Shown here: piece after piece, positions 16,950 to 24,786 of the stretch | Numbering within the stretch: position 1 is the first letter of the stretch | Layout: every line of letters begins with the position of its first letter | Source of the DNA: Sva-07 sp963728355 | GTDB lineage: Bacteria; Actinomycetota; Acidimicrobiia; Acidimicrobiales; Ilumatobacteraceae | NCBI GenBank assembly: GCA_963728355.1 | Contig: CAVSJQ010000014.1 | Location: 372,001 to 436,000, forward strand | Length of the DNA stretch: 64,000 nucleotides | Direction: 5' to 3' | Notes under the pieces: generated by a model | Databases searched by the model: none | What the model saw: the letters and a program-made list of their open reading frames with translations, nothing else | What the model was told of the DNA's origin: nothing | Position numbers and translations under genes: made by a program

Positions 16950-19433
16950 ATGCGTCCCGTTCACCAGTTCACCGTCGTCAGCAACGTCCCGGAATCGCTT
17001 CGCGCGGTCGAATCGTTGGCCGCCAACCTCCACTGGGCCTGGGACCGGCAGCTCGCTCGCGTGTTCGACCGCCTCGACGGCACGCTCGACGGGCGGTCGT
17101 GGCGAGAGACCGGCCAGCATCCTGTCGACCTCGTCCAGCGCACGTCGGCCGCATGTTGGGAACAACTCGCCAACGACGAACACTTCCTCGAGCAGCTCGC
17201 CACGGCGCAACAGCGTCTCGCCGACGCCCTCGGCGGCCCCAACTGGTTCGCCCGACGCTCCGACGACGGCGACACACCCTTGCGGTCGGTGGCGTACTTC
17301 TCTCCCGAGTTCGGCATCACCGAGGCCCTGCCGCAGTATTCGGGCGGCCTGGGCGTCCTCGCCGGTGACCATCTCAAGGCGTCCTCCGATCTGGGTATCC
17401 CACTGGTGGGCGTCGGCCTGCTGTACGCCGAGGGCTACTTCCACCAGTTCCTCGATCCCGACGGCTGGCAACAGGAGCGCAACGACCGGATCGATCCCGA
17501 TGCGCTCGGCCTGCGGCCCACCGGCGTCGACATCGTCGTCGACCTCGCCGACGTCCCTGTCACCGTGCGTGTCTGGCGCACCGACGTCGGACGCATCCCC
17601 CTCTACCTGCTCGACACGAACGTCGCGTCGAACCCGCCCGAGGCAATCGCCATCACCGACCGGCTCTACGGCGGCGACGAACAGCACCGCCTCCGCCAGG
17701 AGATCATCCTCGGTATCGGCGGAGTGCGGGCGCTGCGGGCGCTCGACATCCACCCGCAGGTGTTCCACACCAACGAGGGCCACGCCGGCTTCCTCGGCCT
17801 CGAGCGGATCAGGGAGTGGGTGCAGCGGGGTTCGAGCTTCGACGAGGCCATCGAGGCCGTGCGCGCCGGCAGCCTCTTCACCACCCACACCCCGGTGCCC
17901 GCCGGCATCGACCGGTTCCCGCGGCCCCTGATCGAGACCTACTTCACGCGCTTTGCCGCCGAGTGTGGCGTGACGATCGACGAACTGGTAGCGGTCGGCC
18001 AGCGGGAAGCCGACGGCGGCAAGTTCAACATGGCCATCATGGGTCTTCGCCTCGCCGCGCACTCCAACGGTGTGGCGCGGCTGCACGGCGAGGTGTCGCG
18101 AGAGATGTTCGGCGGCCTCTGGCCGGGACTGCCGACCGGCGAGGTGCCGATCGGGCACGTCACCAACGGGGTCCACGCCCGCTCCTGGGTCAGCGACCGC
18201 GTCGACGAGTTGCTGACGCGGACGATCGGCGACGAATGGCACCTCGGCGACGAGGGCGCATGGGAGCGGGTTCGGCACATCGACCACCGAGAGATCTGGG
18301 ACGTCCGCAACGAGGGCCGCCGCGAGCTCGTCGACATGGTCCGCCACCGGGTCGGTGGCTCACTGCTCGACCCCGATGTCCTCACGATCGGATTCGCCCG
18401 TCGCTTTGCGACCTACAAGCGCTCCACGCTGCTGCTCGGCCAGCTCGACCGCCTACGGTCGCTCCTGCTCGACGCCGATCGGCCGGTGCAGTTCGTCTTC
18501 GCCGGCAAGGCCCATCCCGCCGACGAGCCGGGCAAGGCGATGATCCGCGAGATCGATCGGCTCACCCGTGACGCCAAGATCGGCCATCGCTTCGTCTTCA
18601 TCCCCGACTACGACATCGGCATCGCCCGCACGATGTATCACGGGTGCGACGTCTGGCTCAACACCCCGCGCCGCCCGATGGAAGCGTGTGGCACGTCCGG
18701 CATGAAGGCGGCGCTCAACGGCGGTCTCAACTGCTCGATCCGAGACGGCTGGTGGGACGAGATGTCCGACGGCGACAACGGCTTCGACATCGCATCGTTC
18801 GACGACGACCTCGACCTCGACCGGCGCGACCGGCGCGAGACCAGTGCGGCGTTCGAGGTGATCGAAGACGAGATCATCCCGCTCTTCTACGCCCGACACG
18901 ACGACGGGGTACCCCACGGGTGGATCGAGAAGATCACGACCAACTGGACGACCCTCGGCTGGAAGGTGATCGCAGGACGGATGGTGCGCGACTACGTCAC
19001 CGAGTTCTACGAACCCGCCGCCATCGGCACCGACACGATCACCGCCGACGACGGCAAGCCCGCCCGCGAGCTCGCCGCCTGGAAGCGGCGGGTCGAGGCG
19101 GCGTGGCCCGACGTGGGTGTGCGCCTCGTCGACGACTCGGACGTCGCCGGTGGCGCTGCTGGCCAGTCCCGCGTCGCCGTGGTCGAGATCGACACCGCCA
19201 CGCTCGGCGCCGAGGAGATCGCCGTGCAGCTGCTGCACGGTCCGCTGACCGGCGACGGTTCGTTCGACGAGGCGCGGTTGAGCATCGTGCCCATGACCGT
19301 GGGGGACGACGGCCGGCACCGGGCGACGTTCGTTCCCGACCACGCCGGCCGTTGGGGCGTCGCAGCGCGTGCCATGCCGACGCATCCGTACCTCACCGGA
19401 CCGTTCGACACGGGGCTCCTCACCATCGGCTGA
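16950..19433 (+). CDS. glgP: Alpha-glucan phosphorylase
   Basis: GlgP releases glucose-1-phosphate from glycogen. The 827-residue protein is of the shorter GT35 type with an N-terminal DUF3417-like region (ANLHWAWD), as in mycobacteria. Visible features are FSPEFGITEALPQYSGGLGVLAGD, THTPVPAGIDRF and ACGTSGMKAALNG, which carries the pyridoxal-phosphate lysine. TATCGT lies nine bases before ATG. It sits 117 bp after the GT4 gene on the same strand, so synthesis and breakdown genes are together. Confidence 0.93.
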   Translation: MRPVHQFTVVSNVPESLRAVESLAANLHWAWDRQLARVFDRLDGTLDGRSWRETGQHPVDLVQRTSAACWEQLANDEHFLEQLATAQQRLADALGGPNWFARRSDDGDTPLRSVAYFSPEFGITEALPQYSGGLGVLAGDHLKASSDLGIPLVGVGLLYAEGYFHQFLDPDGWQQERNDRIDPDALGLRPTGVDIVVDLADVPVTVRVWRTDVGRIPLYLLDTNVASNPPEAIAITDRLYGGDEQHRLRQEIILGIGGVRALRALDIHPQVFHTNEGHAGFLGLERIREWVQRGSSFDEAIEAVRAGSLFTTHTPVPAGIDRFPRPLIETYFTRFAAECGVTIDELVAVGQREADGGKFNMAIMGLRLAAHSNGVARLHGEVSREMFGGLWPGLPTGEVPIGHVTNGVHARSWVSDRVDELLTRTIGDEWHLGDEGAWERVRHIDHREIWDVRNEGRRELVDMVRHRVGGSLLDPDVLTIGFARRFATYKRSTLLLGQLDRLRSLLLDADRPVQFVFAGKAHPADEPGKAMIREIDRLTRDAKIGHRFVFIPDYDIGIARTMYHGCDVWLNTPRRPMEACGTSGMKAALNGGLNCSIRDGWWDEMSDGDNGFDIASFDDDLDLDRRDRRETSAAFEVIEDEIIPLFYARHDDGVPHGWIEKITTNWTTLGWKVIAGRMVRDYVTEFYEPAAIGTDTITADDGKPARELAAWKRRVEAAWPDVGVRLVDDSDVAGGAAGQSRVAVVEIDTATLGAEEIAVQLLHGPLTGDGSFDEARLSIVPMTVGDDGRHRATFVPDHAGRWGVAARAMPTHPYLTGPFDTGLLTIG

Positions 19434-19544
19434 GCCGGGTCCGGAGGCGTCGTCGAGCGGTGCGCCGGCGAGTGTCGCAACCGTTGTCGTAACCGTCCGT
19501 ATCCGAGCACCGACCGGCGCAGCTCGATCGGTAGTGTGCCACCG

Positions 19545-20765
19545 ATGACGACGTCACCTCCGGACGTGGCGCCGGCCACACGACGCGAACCGCCGTCGCC
19601 GACCACGCTGTTCTTCGCGTTCGGCGGGCTGATGGCCAGCCTGGCGGCGGGGTACGGCGTGCTCTTCACGATCGTCGACGACTACCGCGACGACTACGGC
19701 ATCAGCGAGACCGCGATCGGTGTGGTCATCGGTATCGGCTTCGTCGCCGGGTTCCTGTCGCAGGTGCTGATCGCGCCGCTCGCCGACCGGGGCCACGCAC
19801 GGCGCGTCGTCCTGTTCGGCGTTGCCGTCAACGTGCTGGGCCTGCTGATGATGGGGTTCAGCACCACGCTGACCCCGATCCTGATCGGGCGGTTCATCTC
19901 CGGGATCGGGATCGGCGCCGCCGTCCCCGCCGCTCGCCGCATCGTGATCCTCGCCGATCCCAATCATCTCGGCCAGAACCTCGGGCGGCTCCTCGCTGCG
20001 GACGTCTTCGGCTTCGCGCTCGGTCCGGCGATCTCCGCAGTCCTGGTGGGGCCGTTCGGCATCCCGGCGCCGTTCGTCGTCGTCGCCGTTGCAACGGCCG
20101 TCCTGCTGCCGTTCGTGGCGCGAGTCGAGGTGGCCGAGAGCACCGTGCCGCCCAAACGGCGTCTCGCGGTCGATCTGCTGGCGATCCGACCGTTTGCCGG
20201 CGCTGTCGTGTTCGGCGCAGCGTTGTTCGTGATGATCGGCTCGTTCGACGCGTTGTGGGCGGTCGTCCACCGGGATCTCGGGACCAACGAGTGGATCGCC
20301 AACCTCGGCATCACGCTGTTCGCACTGCCGCTGATCGTGCTCGGGCCGCCCGGAGGCCGGTTGGCCCAGGTGCACGGACCGTTCCGCATCGCCGTGATCG
20401 GCTTGTCGCTGGGCGCCTTGTTCATGTCGCTGTACGGGGTGCTGCCGACCGGAACGTGGATCTTCGCCGTGGCCATGGTGCACGCGATCGCCGACGGCAT
20501 CACCGTGTCGAGCAGCGGTGTCGCCGTCGGGATGGTCATCCCGGAGGACCGCCAAGCCGGTGCGCAGGGTGTACTCGGCGCCGCACAGGCGCTGTCGGCT
20601 GGGATCATGGCCGTCGTCACCGCCACGCTCTACGACAACTTCGGGCGCACGACCGCATACCTGGTCTGCGCGATGGTCATGCTCGGCTTCGTCGCCACCG
20701 GCGCCTGGCTTGCCCGCTCGGCCTGGTCGATGAAGCGTCCACTCCACGTCGATCTCGCCACCTGA
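19545..20765 (+). CDS. MFS transporter
   Basis: This 406-residue protein has about twelve hydrophobic segments and the MFS loop motif between segments 2 and 3 (APLADRGHARR). The substrate is unknown. ATG 19545 is chosen because TAGTGT (19532-19537) lies seven bases upstream and an earlier in-frame GTG falls on the box itself. Neighbours (glgP, enoyl-CoA hydratase) do not define a substrate. Confidence 0.82.
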   Translation: MTTSPPDVAPATRREPPSPTTLFFAFGGLMASLAAGYGVLFTIVDDYRDDYGISETAIGVVIGIGFVAGFLSQVLIAPLADRGHARRVVLFGVAVNVLGLLMMGFSTTLTPILIGRFISGIGIGAAVPAARRIVILADPNHLGQNLGRLLAADVFGFALGPAISAVLVGPFGIPAPFVVVAVATAVLLPFVARVEVAESTVPPKRRLAVDLLAIRPFAGAVVFGAALFVMIGSFDALWAVVHRDLGTNEWIANLGITLFALPLIVLGPPGGRLAQVHGPFRIAVIGLSLGALFMSLYGVLPTGTWIFAVAMVHAIADGITVSSSGVAVGMVIPEDRQAGAQGVLGAAQALSAGIMAVVTATLYDNFGRTTAYLVCAMVMLGFVATGAWLARSAWSMKRPLHVDLAT

Positions 20766-20808
20766 TCCGGCACCCGGCGAGCAGCGTCGGATCGGCAAGA
20801 CTCGGCAC

Positions 20809-21582
20809 ATGGCCGAACTTCTCACGCTTCAACGGCGCGCCGACGGTGTCGCGCTCCTCACGCTCGCCAACGGCAAGGTCAACGCGCTGTCGACCGACCT
20901 GCTCGGCGAGATCCGCGACGCAGCCCGCGAGCTCACCGCCGACCCGCCCGGCGCCGTGGTGATCACCGGCGGCGACCGTCTGTTCGCTGCGGGGGCCGAC
21001 ATCTCGCAGTTCGGTGGCCCCGACGAGGCCGCCACGATCGGTGCCGCGTTCCACGGTGCGCTCGACGCCGTCGCGGCGATCCCCCGATTCGTGATCGCCG
21101 CGGTGAGCGGCTACGCGCTCGGCGGCGGGTGCGAACTTGCACTCGCCTGCGACTACCGGATCGCCTCGGAGAAGGCCGTGTTCGGGCAGCCCGAGATCCT
21201 GCTCGGAATCATCCCCGGCGGTGGCGGCACCCAGCGACTCCCTCGCCTCGTCGGGGCCAGCCGAGCCAAGGAGATGTGCCTGACCGGTCGGCAGGTCCGC
21301 GCCGAGGAGGCGCTGCGGATCGGCCTGGCCGACGAGGTGGTCCCGGCCGACACGCTCACCGAGCGGGCACTCGCCCTGGCAGCCGAGGTCGCAGCCGGTG
21401 CGCTGTCGGCCCAGGCGATCTGCAAGCGGCTGATCGACGACGGGCTCGACCGTTCGCTCGCCGACGGCCTCGCGCTCGAGCGGGAGGGCTTCGTAGAGGT
21501 GTTCCACACCGACGACGCCGGCATCGGCGTCGCCAGCTTCCTCGAACACGGCCCCGGCACGGCCACCTTCACCGGCACCTGA
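20809..21582 (+). CDS. Enoyl-CoA hydratase/isomerase family protein
   Basis: The 257-residue crotonase-fold protein has the oxyanion-hole segments AAGADISQF and SGYALGGGCELALACDYRIAS. Both catalytic glutamates of true hydratases are present (in GQPEILLGIIPGGGGTQRLPR and in RAKEMCLTG), so hydration of trans-2-enoyl-CoA is likely. It follows the MFS gene by 43 bp. A pair of hairpin repeats starts 40 bp after its stop. Confidence 0.88.
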   Translation: MAELLTLQRRADGVALLTLANGKVNALSTDLLGEIRDAARELTADPPGAVVITGGDRLFAAGADISQFGGPDEAATIGAAFHGALDAVAAIPRFVIAAVSGYALGGGCELALACDYRIASEKAVFGQPEILLGIIPGGGGTQRLPRLVGASRAKEMCLTGRQVRAEEALRIGLADEVVPADTLTERALALAAEVAAGALSAQAICKRLIDDGLDRSLADGLALEREGFVEVFHTDDAGIGVASFLEHGPGTATFTGT

Positions 21583-21621
21583 CCCAACCCCGCACACCGA
21601 TCCCCACCCGCGCGACCCCAC

Positions 21622-21724
21622 GCGATGAGCCAACCGCCCACATCCGGGCTTTTCGCTCATCGCTCGGCCCGGCCAGACCCAGGCGATGAGCCAACCGCCC
21701 ACATCCCGGCTTTTCGCTCATCGC
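21622..21724. repeat. Two copies of the GATGAGC hairpin repeat, 61-bp period
   Basis: Copies at 21622-21663 and 21683-21724 are 42 bp each and nearly identical. Each has outer arms GCGATGAGC / GCTCATCGC and an inner stem GCCC-loop-GGGC followed by TTTT. The period is 61 bp, the same as for the pair at 44957-45057. The inner stem plus T run reads as a weak intrinsic terminator on the plus strand, 40 bp after the hydratase stop. Confidence 0.85.
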
Positions 21725-21801
21725 TCGACCGGGCCAGAGGCGAGCAGATCCTTGACGAACTCCCGACTTGAGGGGACGTGCTCCGGTGACGATGCACAGG
21801 C

Positions 21802-21894
21802 GTGAAGACACGACTCCTCCATCTGCGCCGACAGACTTCGTACGCGAGCCCGCTGCTGTTCGTGGCGATCGCCGTCGCGATGATCTCGCTGTGA
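21802..21894 (+). CDS. Possible 30-residue membrane peptide
   Basis: A GTG-started frame of 30 codons begins with a basic part (KTRLLHLRRQ) and ends with SPLLFVAIAVAMISL, a single hydrophobic segment right before the stop. No ribosome-binding site or TANNNT box is visible. It may be a decayed C-terminus or chance. Confidence 0.2.
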   Translation: MKTRLLHLRRQTSYASPLLFVAIAVAMISL

Positions 21895-21912
21895 CCCGAG
21901 GCTGAGCGGCGT

Positions 21913-22875
21913 TCAGGCGTCGACGGCGGCGAGCATCTCGTCGGCGGCCGTCCATGGATCGGTGACGCGTTCGATCACTTCGGTCGTCAGCTCGTCCCAT
22001 CGATCGCCGGAGCAGATCTGGCGGGCCCGACGGCCGAGGCGCTGCGCGACGATCTCACGGAGTTCCTCACCGAGACGGAACTGGCGGCGCTCACGGAGGT
22101 CACCCGATCGCTCGGCGTAGTCGCGGTGTGCGAGCACCGCGTCCCACAGCTCGTGGATCCCCTGACCGGTCGAGCCGACCGTCGGGATGATCGGAGGCCG
22201 CCACGACTCGTGCGGAAGATCCGACAGGTCGAGCATCTGCATCAGATCGCGGCTGGTCTCCTCGACACCCTTGCGGTCGGCCTTGTTGATCACGAACACG
22301 TCGGCGATCTCCATGAGACCGGCCTTGTTGGCCTGGACGCTGTCGCCCCAGCCCGGGTTGACGACTACGACGGTCGTGTCGGCCTTGCCGGCCACCTCGA
22401 CCTCGACCTGGCCGACCCCGACGGTCTCGACGAGGATCCACTTCCGGCCGATCGCATCGAGAAGCCGGACCGCCTCCGGCGTGGCGAGCGACAGTCCGCC
22501 GAGGTGGCCGCGCGTCGCCATCGACCGGATGAACACGCCTGGGTCGGTTGCGTGATCCTGCATCCGCACCCGGTCGCCGAGGATCGCACCGCCGGTGAAC
22601 GGCGACGACGGATCGATCGCCAGGACGGCGATCTCGAGGTCCTGGGCGCGCAGGTGCCCGATGATCGAACTGGTCAGGGTGCTCTTGCCGGCGCCAGGGG
22701 CCCCGGTGAGGCCGACGGTGTAGCCCGATCCGCTCAGCGGGTAGGCGAGCCTGCCGACGGTGCGAGCATCGTCGTCGCCGCGTTCGATCAACGACAACAG
22801 GCGCGCCAGCGCACTGCGGTCGCCCTGGCGGGCCGCCTGGAACAGCTCGGGGGCAGGCAGTTGGCGTCGGCTCAC
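21913..22875 (-). CDS. meaB: MeaB/ArgK-type G-protein chaperone
   Basis: MeaB protects and loads cobalamin into methylmalonyl-CoA mutase using GTP. The 320-residue protein has the P-loop GAPGAGKST, LAIDPSSPFTGGAILGDR, VETVGVGQ and the NKAD specificity motif. The GTG at 22875 has a GAGGA site about six bases upstream. The partner mutase is not in the window. It lies 10 bp after nfuA, so the two are probably co-transcribed. Confidence 0.88.
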   Translation of the reverse strand: MSRRQLPAPELFQAARQGDRSALARLLSLIERGDDDARTVGRLAYPLSGSGYTVGLTGAPGAGKSTLTSSIIGHLRAQDLEIAVLAIDPSSPFTGGAILGDRVRMQDHATDPGVFIRSMATRGHLGGLSLATPEAVRLLDAIGRKWILVETVGVGQVEVEVAGKADTTVVVVNPGWGDSVQANKAGLMEIADVFVINKADRKGVEETSRDLMQMLDLSDLPHESWRPPIIPTVGSTGQGIHELWDAVLAHRDYAERSGDLRERRQFRLGEELREIVAQRLGRRARQICSGDRWDELTTEVIERVTDPWTAADEMLAAVDA

Positions 22876-22885
22876 GGAAACGTCC

Positions 22886-23137
22886 TCACGCCGCCACGTC
22901 GGCGACGTTGACGACCGCCGTGACACCGTCGACACGGTCACGCATGATGCGCTCGACACCTGCCTTGAGCGTCTGGTTCGACGACGGGCAGCCCACGCAG
23001 GCGCCGGTGAGCTCCACCGAGACGAGGCCGGTCGCCTCGTCGACATCGCGGAGCACGATGTCTCCCCCGTCGGCCTGGAGCGCCGGACGGATGATCTCGA
23101 TGGTGGCCTCGACCTGTTCCCGCATGACGACGACCAT
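22886..23137 (-). CDS. nfuA: NifU-like Fe-S scaffold/carrier protein
   Basis: This 83-residue protein is a stand-alone NifU C-terminal domain that carries 4Fe-4S clusters to target proteins. It has the CVGCPSS (CxxC) cluster site and the IRPALQADGGDI segment typical of the family. The start could be ATG 23137 or ATG 23125. It is followed closely by meaB. Confidence 0.88.
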   Translation of the reverse strand: MVVVMREQVEATIEIIRPALQADGGDIVLRDVDEATGLVSVELTGACVGCPSSNQTLKAGVERIMRDRVDGVTAVVNVADVAA

Positions 23138-23168
23138 TCAATCAGCCGGGCCCCTACGATTCCCAGGT

Positions 23169-23345
23169 GTGATCGCAGTGTCTGCCGCCGGCCCCGTGCT
23201 CCTCGCCCACCAGGGTGGGTGGGACGAGATCGCGCTGATCGGCGGCCCGATCCTGCTCATCATGGGTCTGTTGTTGGTGGCGAAGCGCCGGGTCGACCGT
23301 GCGGCGTCGGTTCACGGCGGCCCCGGCGGACCGGACGCCGACTAA
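23169..23345 (+). CDS. Small single-span membrane protein
   Basis: This 58-residue protein has one membrane segment (ALIGGPILLIMGLLLVAKRR) followed by a basic, Gly/Pro-rich tail. GTG 23169 is preceded by TACGAT (23155-23160) with eight bases between, which supports it as a real leaderless gene. No family was recognised. It ends just before a palindromic repeat disrupted by an insertion sequence. Confidence 0.6.
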   Translation: MIAVSAAGPVLLAHQGGWDEIALIGGPILLIMGLLLVAKRRVDRAASVHGGPGGPDAD

Positions 23346-23350
23346 CAACC

Positions 23351-23384
23351 CGTTTGCGTTGCATTTCCGGTGGGGCGGGCCACC
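23351..23384. repeat. Left half of a palindromic repeat split by the IS element
   Basis: This half begins CGTTTGCG and runs to GGTGGGGCGGGCCACC. The right half is at 24720-24753, and an intact 52-bp relative is at 63868-63919. The 16-bp central block is present on both sides of the IS with one mismatch, so it may be the target duplication. Confidence 0.65.
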
Positions 23385-24719
23385 TGTTCTGTCGCGGGAC
23401 ATGGTGGACACTTATGTCGCGGGACATCGTTGACAGTCATGAGGCTATGCGTTGTTGGCGGGGGCCGCCGCGTTTGTTGCCGGAGGGTTGATAGGTGCGG
23501 GTCGGGTCGATGGTGAGATGGCGAACGAGGTGATCGTTGATGAACACGCTGGCGTGGGTGGTGTCGGTGATCACGACGGTGTCGCAGCCGGCGTATCGAC
23601 TGCCGATGTTGATGATGAGGTTGTTGACGTGCACGTTGCCGCGATCGTCGGCTTGGGCGTGGCGTCGTAGATCGCCAGCGAACACCGGGTGCTCGAGTGG
23701 CTCGTCGGCCGGTGTTGCTGCGGTGCTGGCGCGGAATCGTTCGATGGGGATCTGTCGGCCGATGCCTTGATGCGGGCGTTCATGGTTGTAGATCCGGCAG
23801 AACTCGTCGAGCTGGGCTTGGAGCTCGACGAGATCAGCAGCGAGGGGTTGCTTGCGTAACCATTTCTTCAGCGTCTGCTGGAACCGTTCGACTTTGCCGG
23901 TGGTCTGCGGATGATAGGGACGACCGTTGAACGGCCGGATCCCGGCATCGCGCAGCTTGGACTCGAAGAGCACTTCGAACCCGCGGAGCTTGCCCGAAAA
24001 GCACAGTCCGTTGTCCGACAACACCCCCGCGGGCAGCCCGAAGACTTGTGCTGCCTGGCAGAACGTGGTCCACGCCTCGACGGTCGTTGCTTCGTTGACG
24101 CAACGAGACCTCGCCGCCACACGCGAGTGATCGTCGACGATGTTGAAGATCTTCACAAGCCCTGTCGCGATCACCCAGTCCATCGCGTCGATCTGCCACC
24201 ACTCGTTCGGTCGTGGCGCTTCGAAACGCCGCCACGACGTCTTTGGCCGTTTCTTCGGCTGCGCGGTGACTTGGCCACGCTCGACGAGGATGCGATGAAT
24301 CGTCGACGCCGCCGGCACCTGCGCGTTCAAATCCTTCGCTCGGCCGAGATGCCATTGGATCGTGGTCGCTCCATGATCCAAACCGGCATCACCGAGCTCT
24401 TTGCGCAGCTTCACGATGCGTTCTTGCACCTCCAGACTCGTCGCGTTCGGCGACGACAACGGTCGACGCGACTTCGGCTCGAGGCCTTCGAGTCCACCGC
24501 GGCGATACCTCGCCAACTGGTTGTAAAAGAACTGACGCGACACACCCGACTGCGCACACACGTGAGCCACGTTCACCCGACCGCCGTCAGCCTTCGCGAT
24601 CACCGAAGAGATCACCTTCATCGAAACCACCTTGCCTGCCATGACCGACCACGATCACAGCCACCAGGTGTCCACCATGTTCCGCGACATCAACTGTCAA
24701 CGATGTCCCCGGAAAGAAA
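23385..24719. mobile_element. IS481-like insertion sequence
   Basis: The element is about 1.33 kb with one transposase gene. Each end carries two adjacent copies of a roughly 25-bp motif (consensus GTCGCGGGACATnGTnGACA): left copies at 23390-23414 and 23415-23439, right copies at about 24664-24689 and 24690-24715 in reverse orientation. The inner and outer motif types (ending GTGGACAC or GTTGACAG) are swapped between the two ends. The exact ends are estimated from the flanking duplicated block. Confidence 0.75.
23437..24642 (-). CDS. IS481-family transposase
   Basis: The 401-residue transposase has an N-terminal helix-turn-helix (VNVAHVCAQSGVSRQFFYNQLARYR) and an rve/DDE integrase core with WWQIDAMDW (first Asp), VLSDNGLCFSG (second Asp) and TGKVERFQQ (Glu), followed by HERPHQGIG. 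All three catalytic residues are present and the frame is intact, so it may be active. The stop codon lies inside the second left-end motif. Confidence 0.93.
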   Translation of the reverse strand: MAGKVVSMKVISSVIAKADGGRVNVAHVCAQSGVSRQFFYNQLARYRRGGLEGLEPKSRRPLSSPNATSLEVQERIVKLRKELGDAGLDHGATTIQWHLGRAKDLNAQVPAASTIHRILVERGQVTAQPKKRPKTSWRRFEAPRPNEWWQIDAMDWVIATGLVKIFNIVDDHSRVAARSRCVNEATTVEAWTTFCQAAQVFGLPAGVLSDNGLCFSGKLRGFEVLFESKLRDAGIRPFNGRPYHPQTTGKVERFQQTLKKWLRKQPLAADLVELQAQLDEFCRIYNHERPHQGIGRQIPIERFRASTAATPADEPLEHPVFAGDLRRHAQADDRGNVHVNNLIINIGSRYAGCDTVVITDTTHASVFINDHLVRHLTIDPTRTYQPSGNKRGGPRQQRIAS

Positions 24720-24753
24720 GGTGGGGCGGTCCACCCGAATCCGCACACAAACG
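24720..24753. repeat. Right half of the palindromic repeat split by the IS element
   Basis: It starts with the second copy of the central block (GGTGGGGCGGTCCACC) and ends with CACAAACG, the arm that pairs with CGTTTG at 23351. Removing the IS and one central block restores a palindrome of the size seen at 63868. Confidence 0.65.
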
Positions 24754-24786
24754 TGAGTCAAACGTGAGTGGTGAAGGAGGCTGGGT

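Larger units (their letters stand above)
21583..21912. other. 330-bp gap between enoyl-CoA hydratase and meaB
   Basis: This is the longest gap in the window. It holds the paired 42-bp hairpin repeat (21622-21724), a 30-codon open frame with a hydrophobic end (21802-21894), and otherwise nothing recognisable. The flanking genes converge. Confidence 0.6.

Noticed and set aside
23169..24753. Phage or integrative element around the IS
   Set aside because: Only one transposase gene is present, no integrase, phage or plasmid genes, and codon use outside the IS is like the rest of the window.
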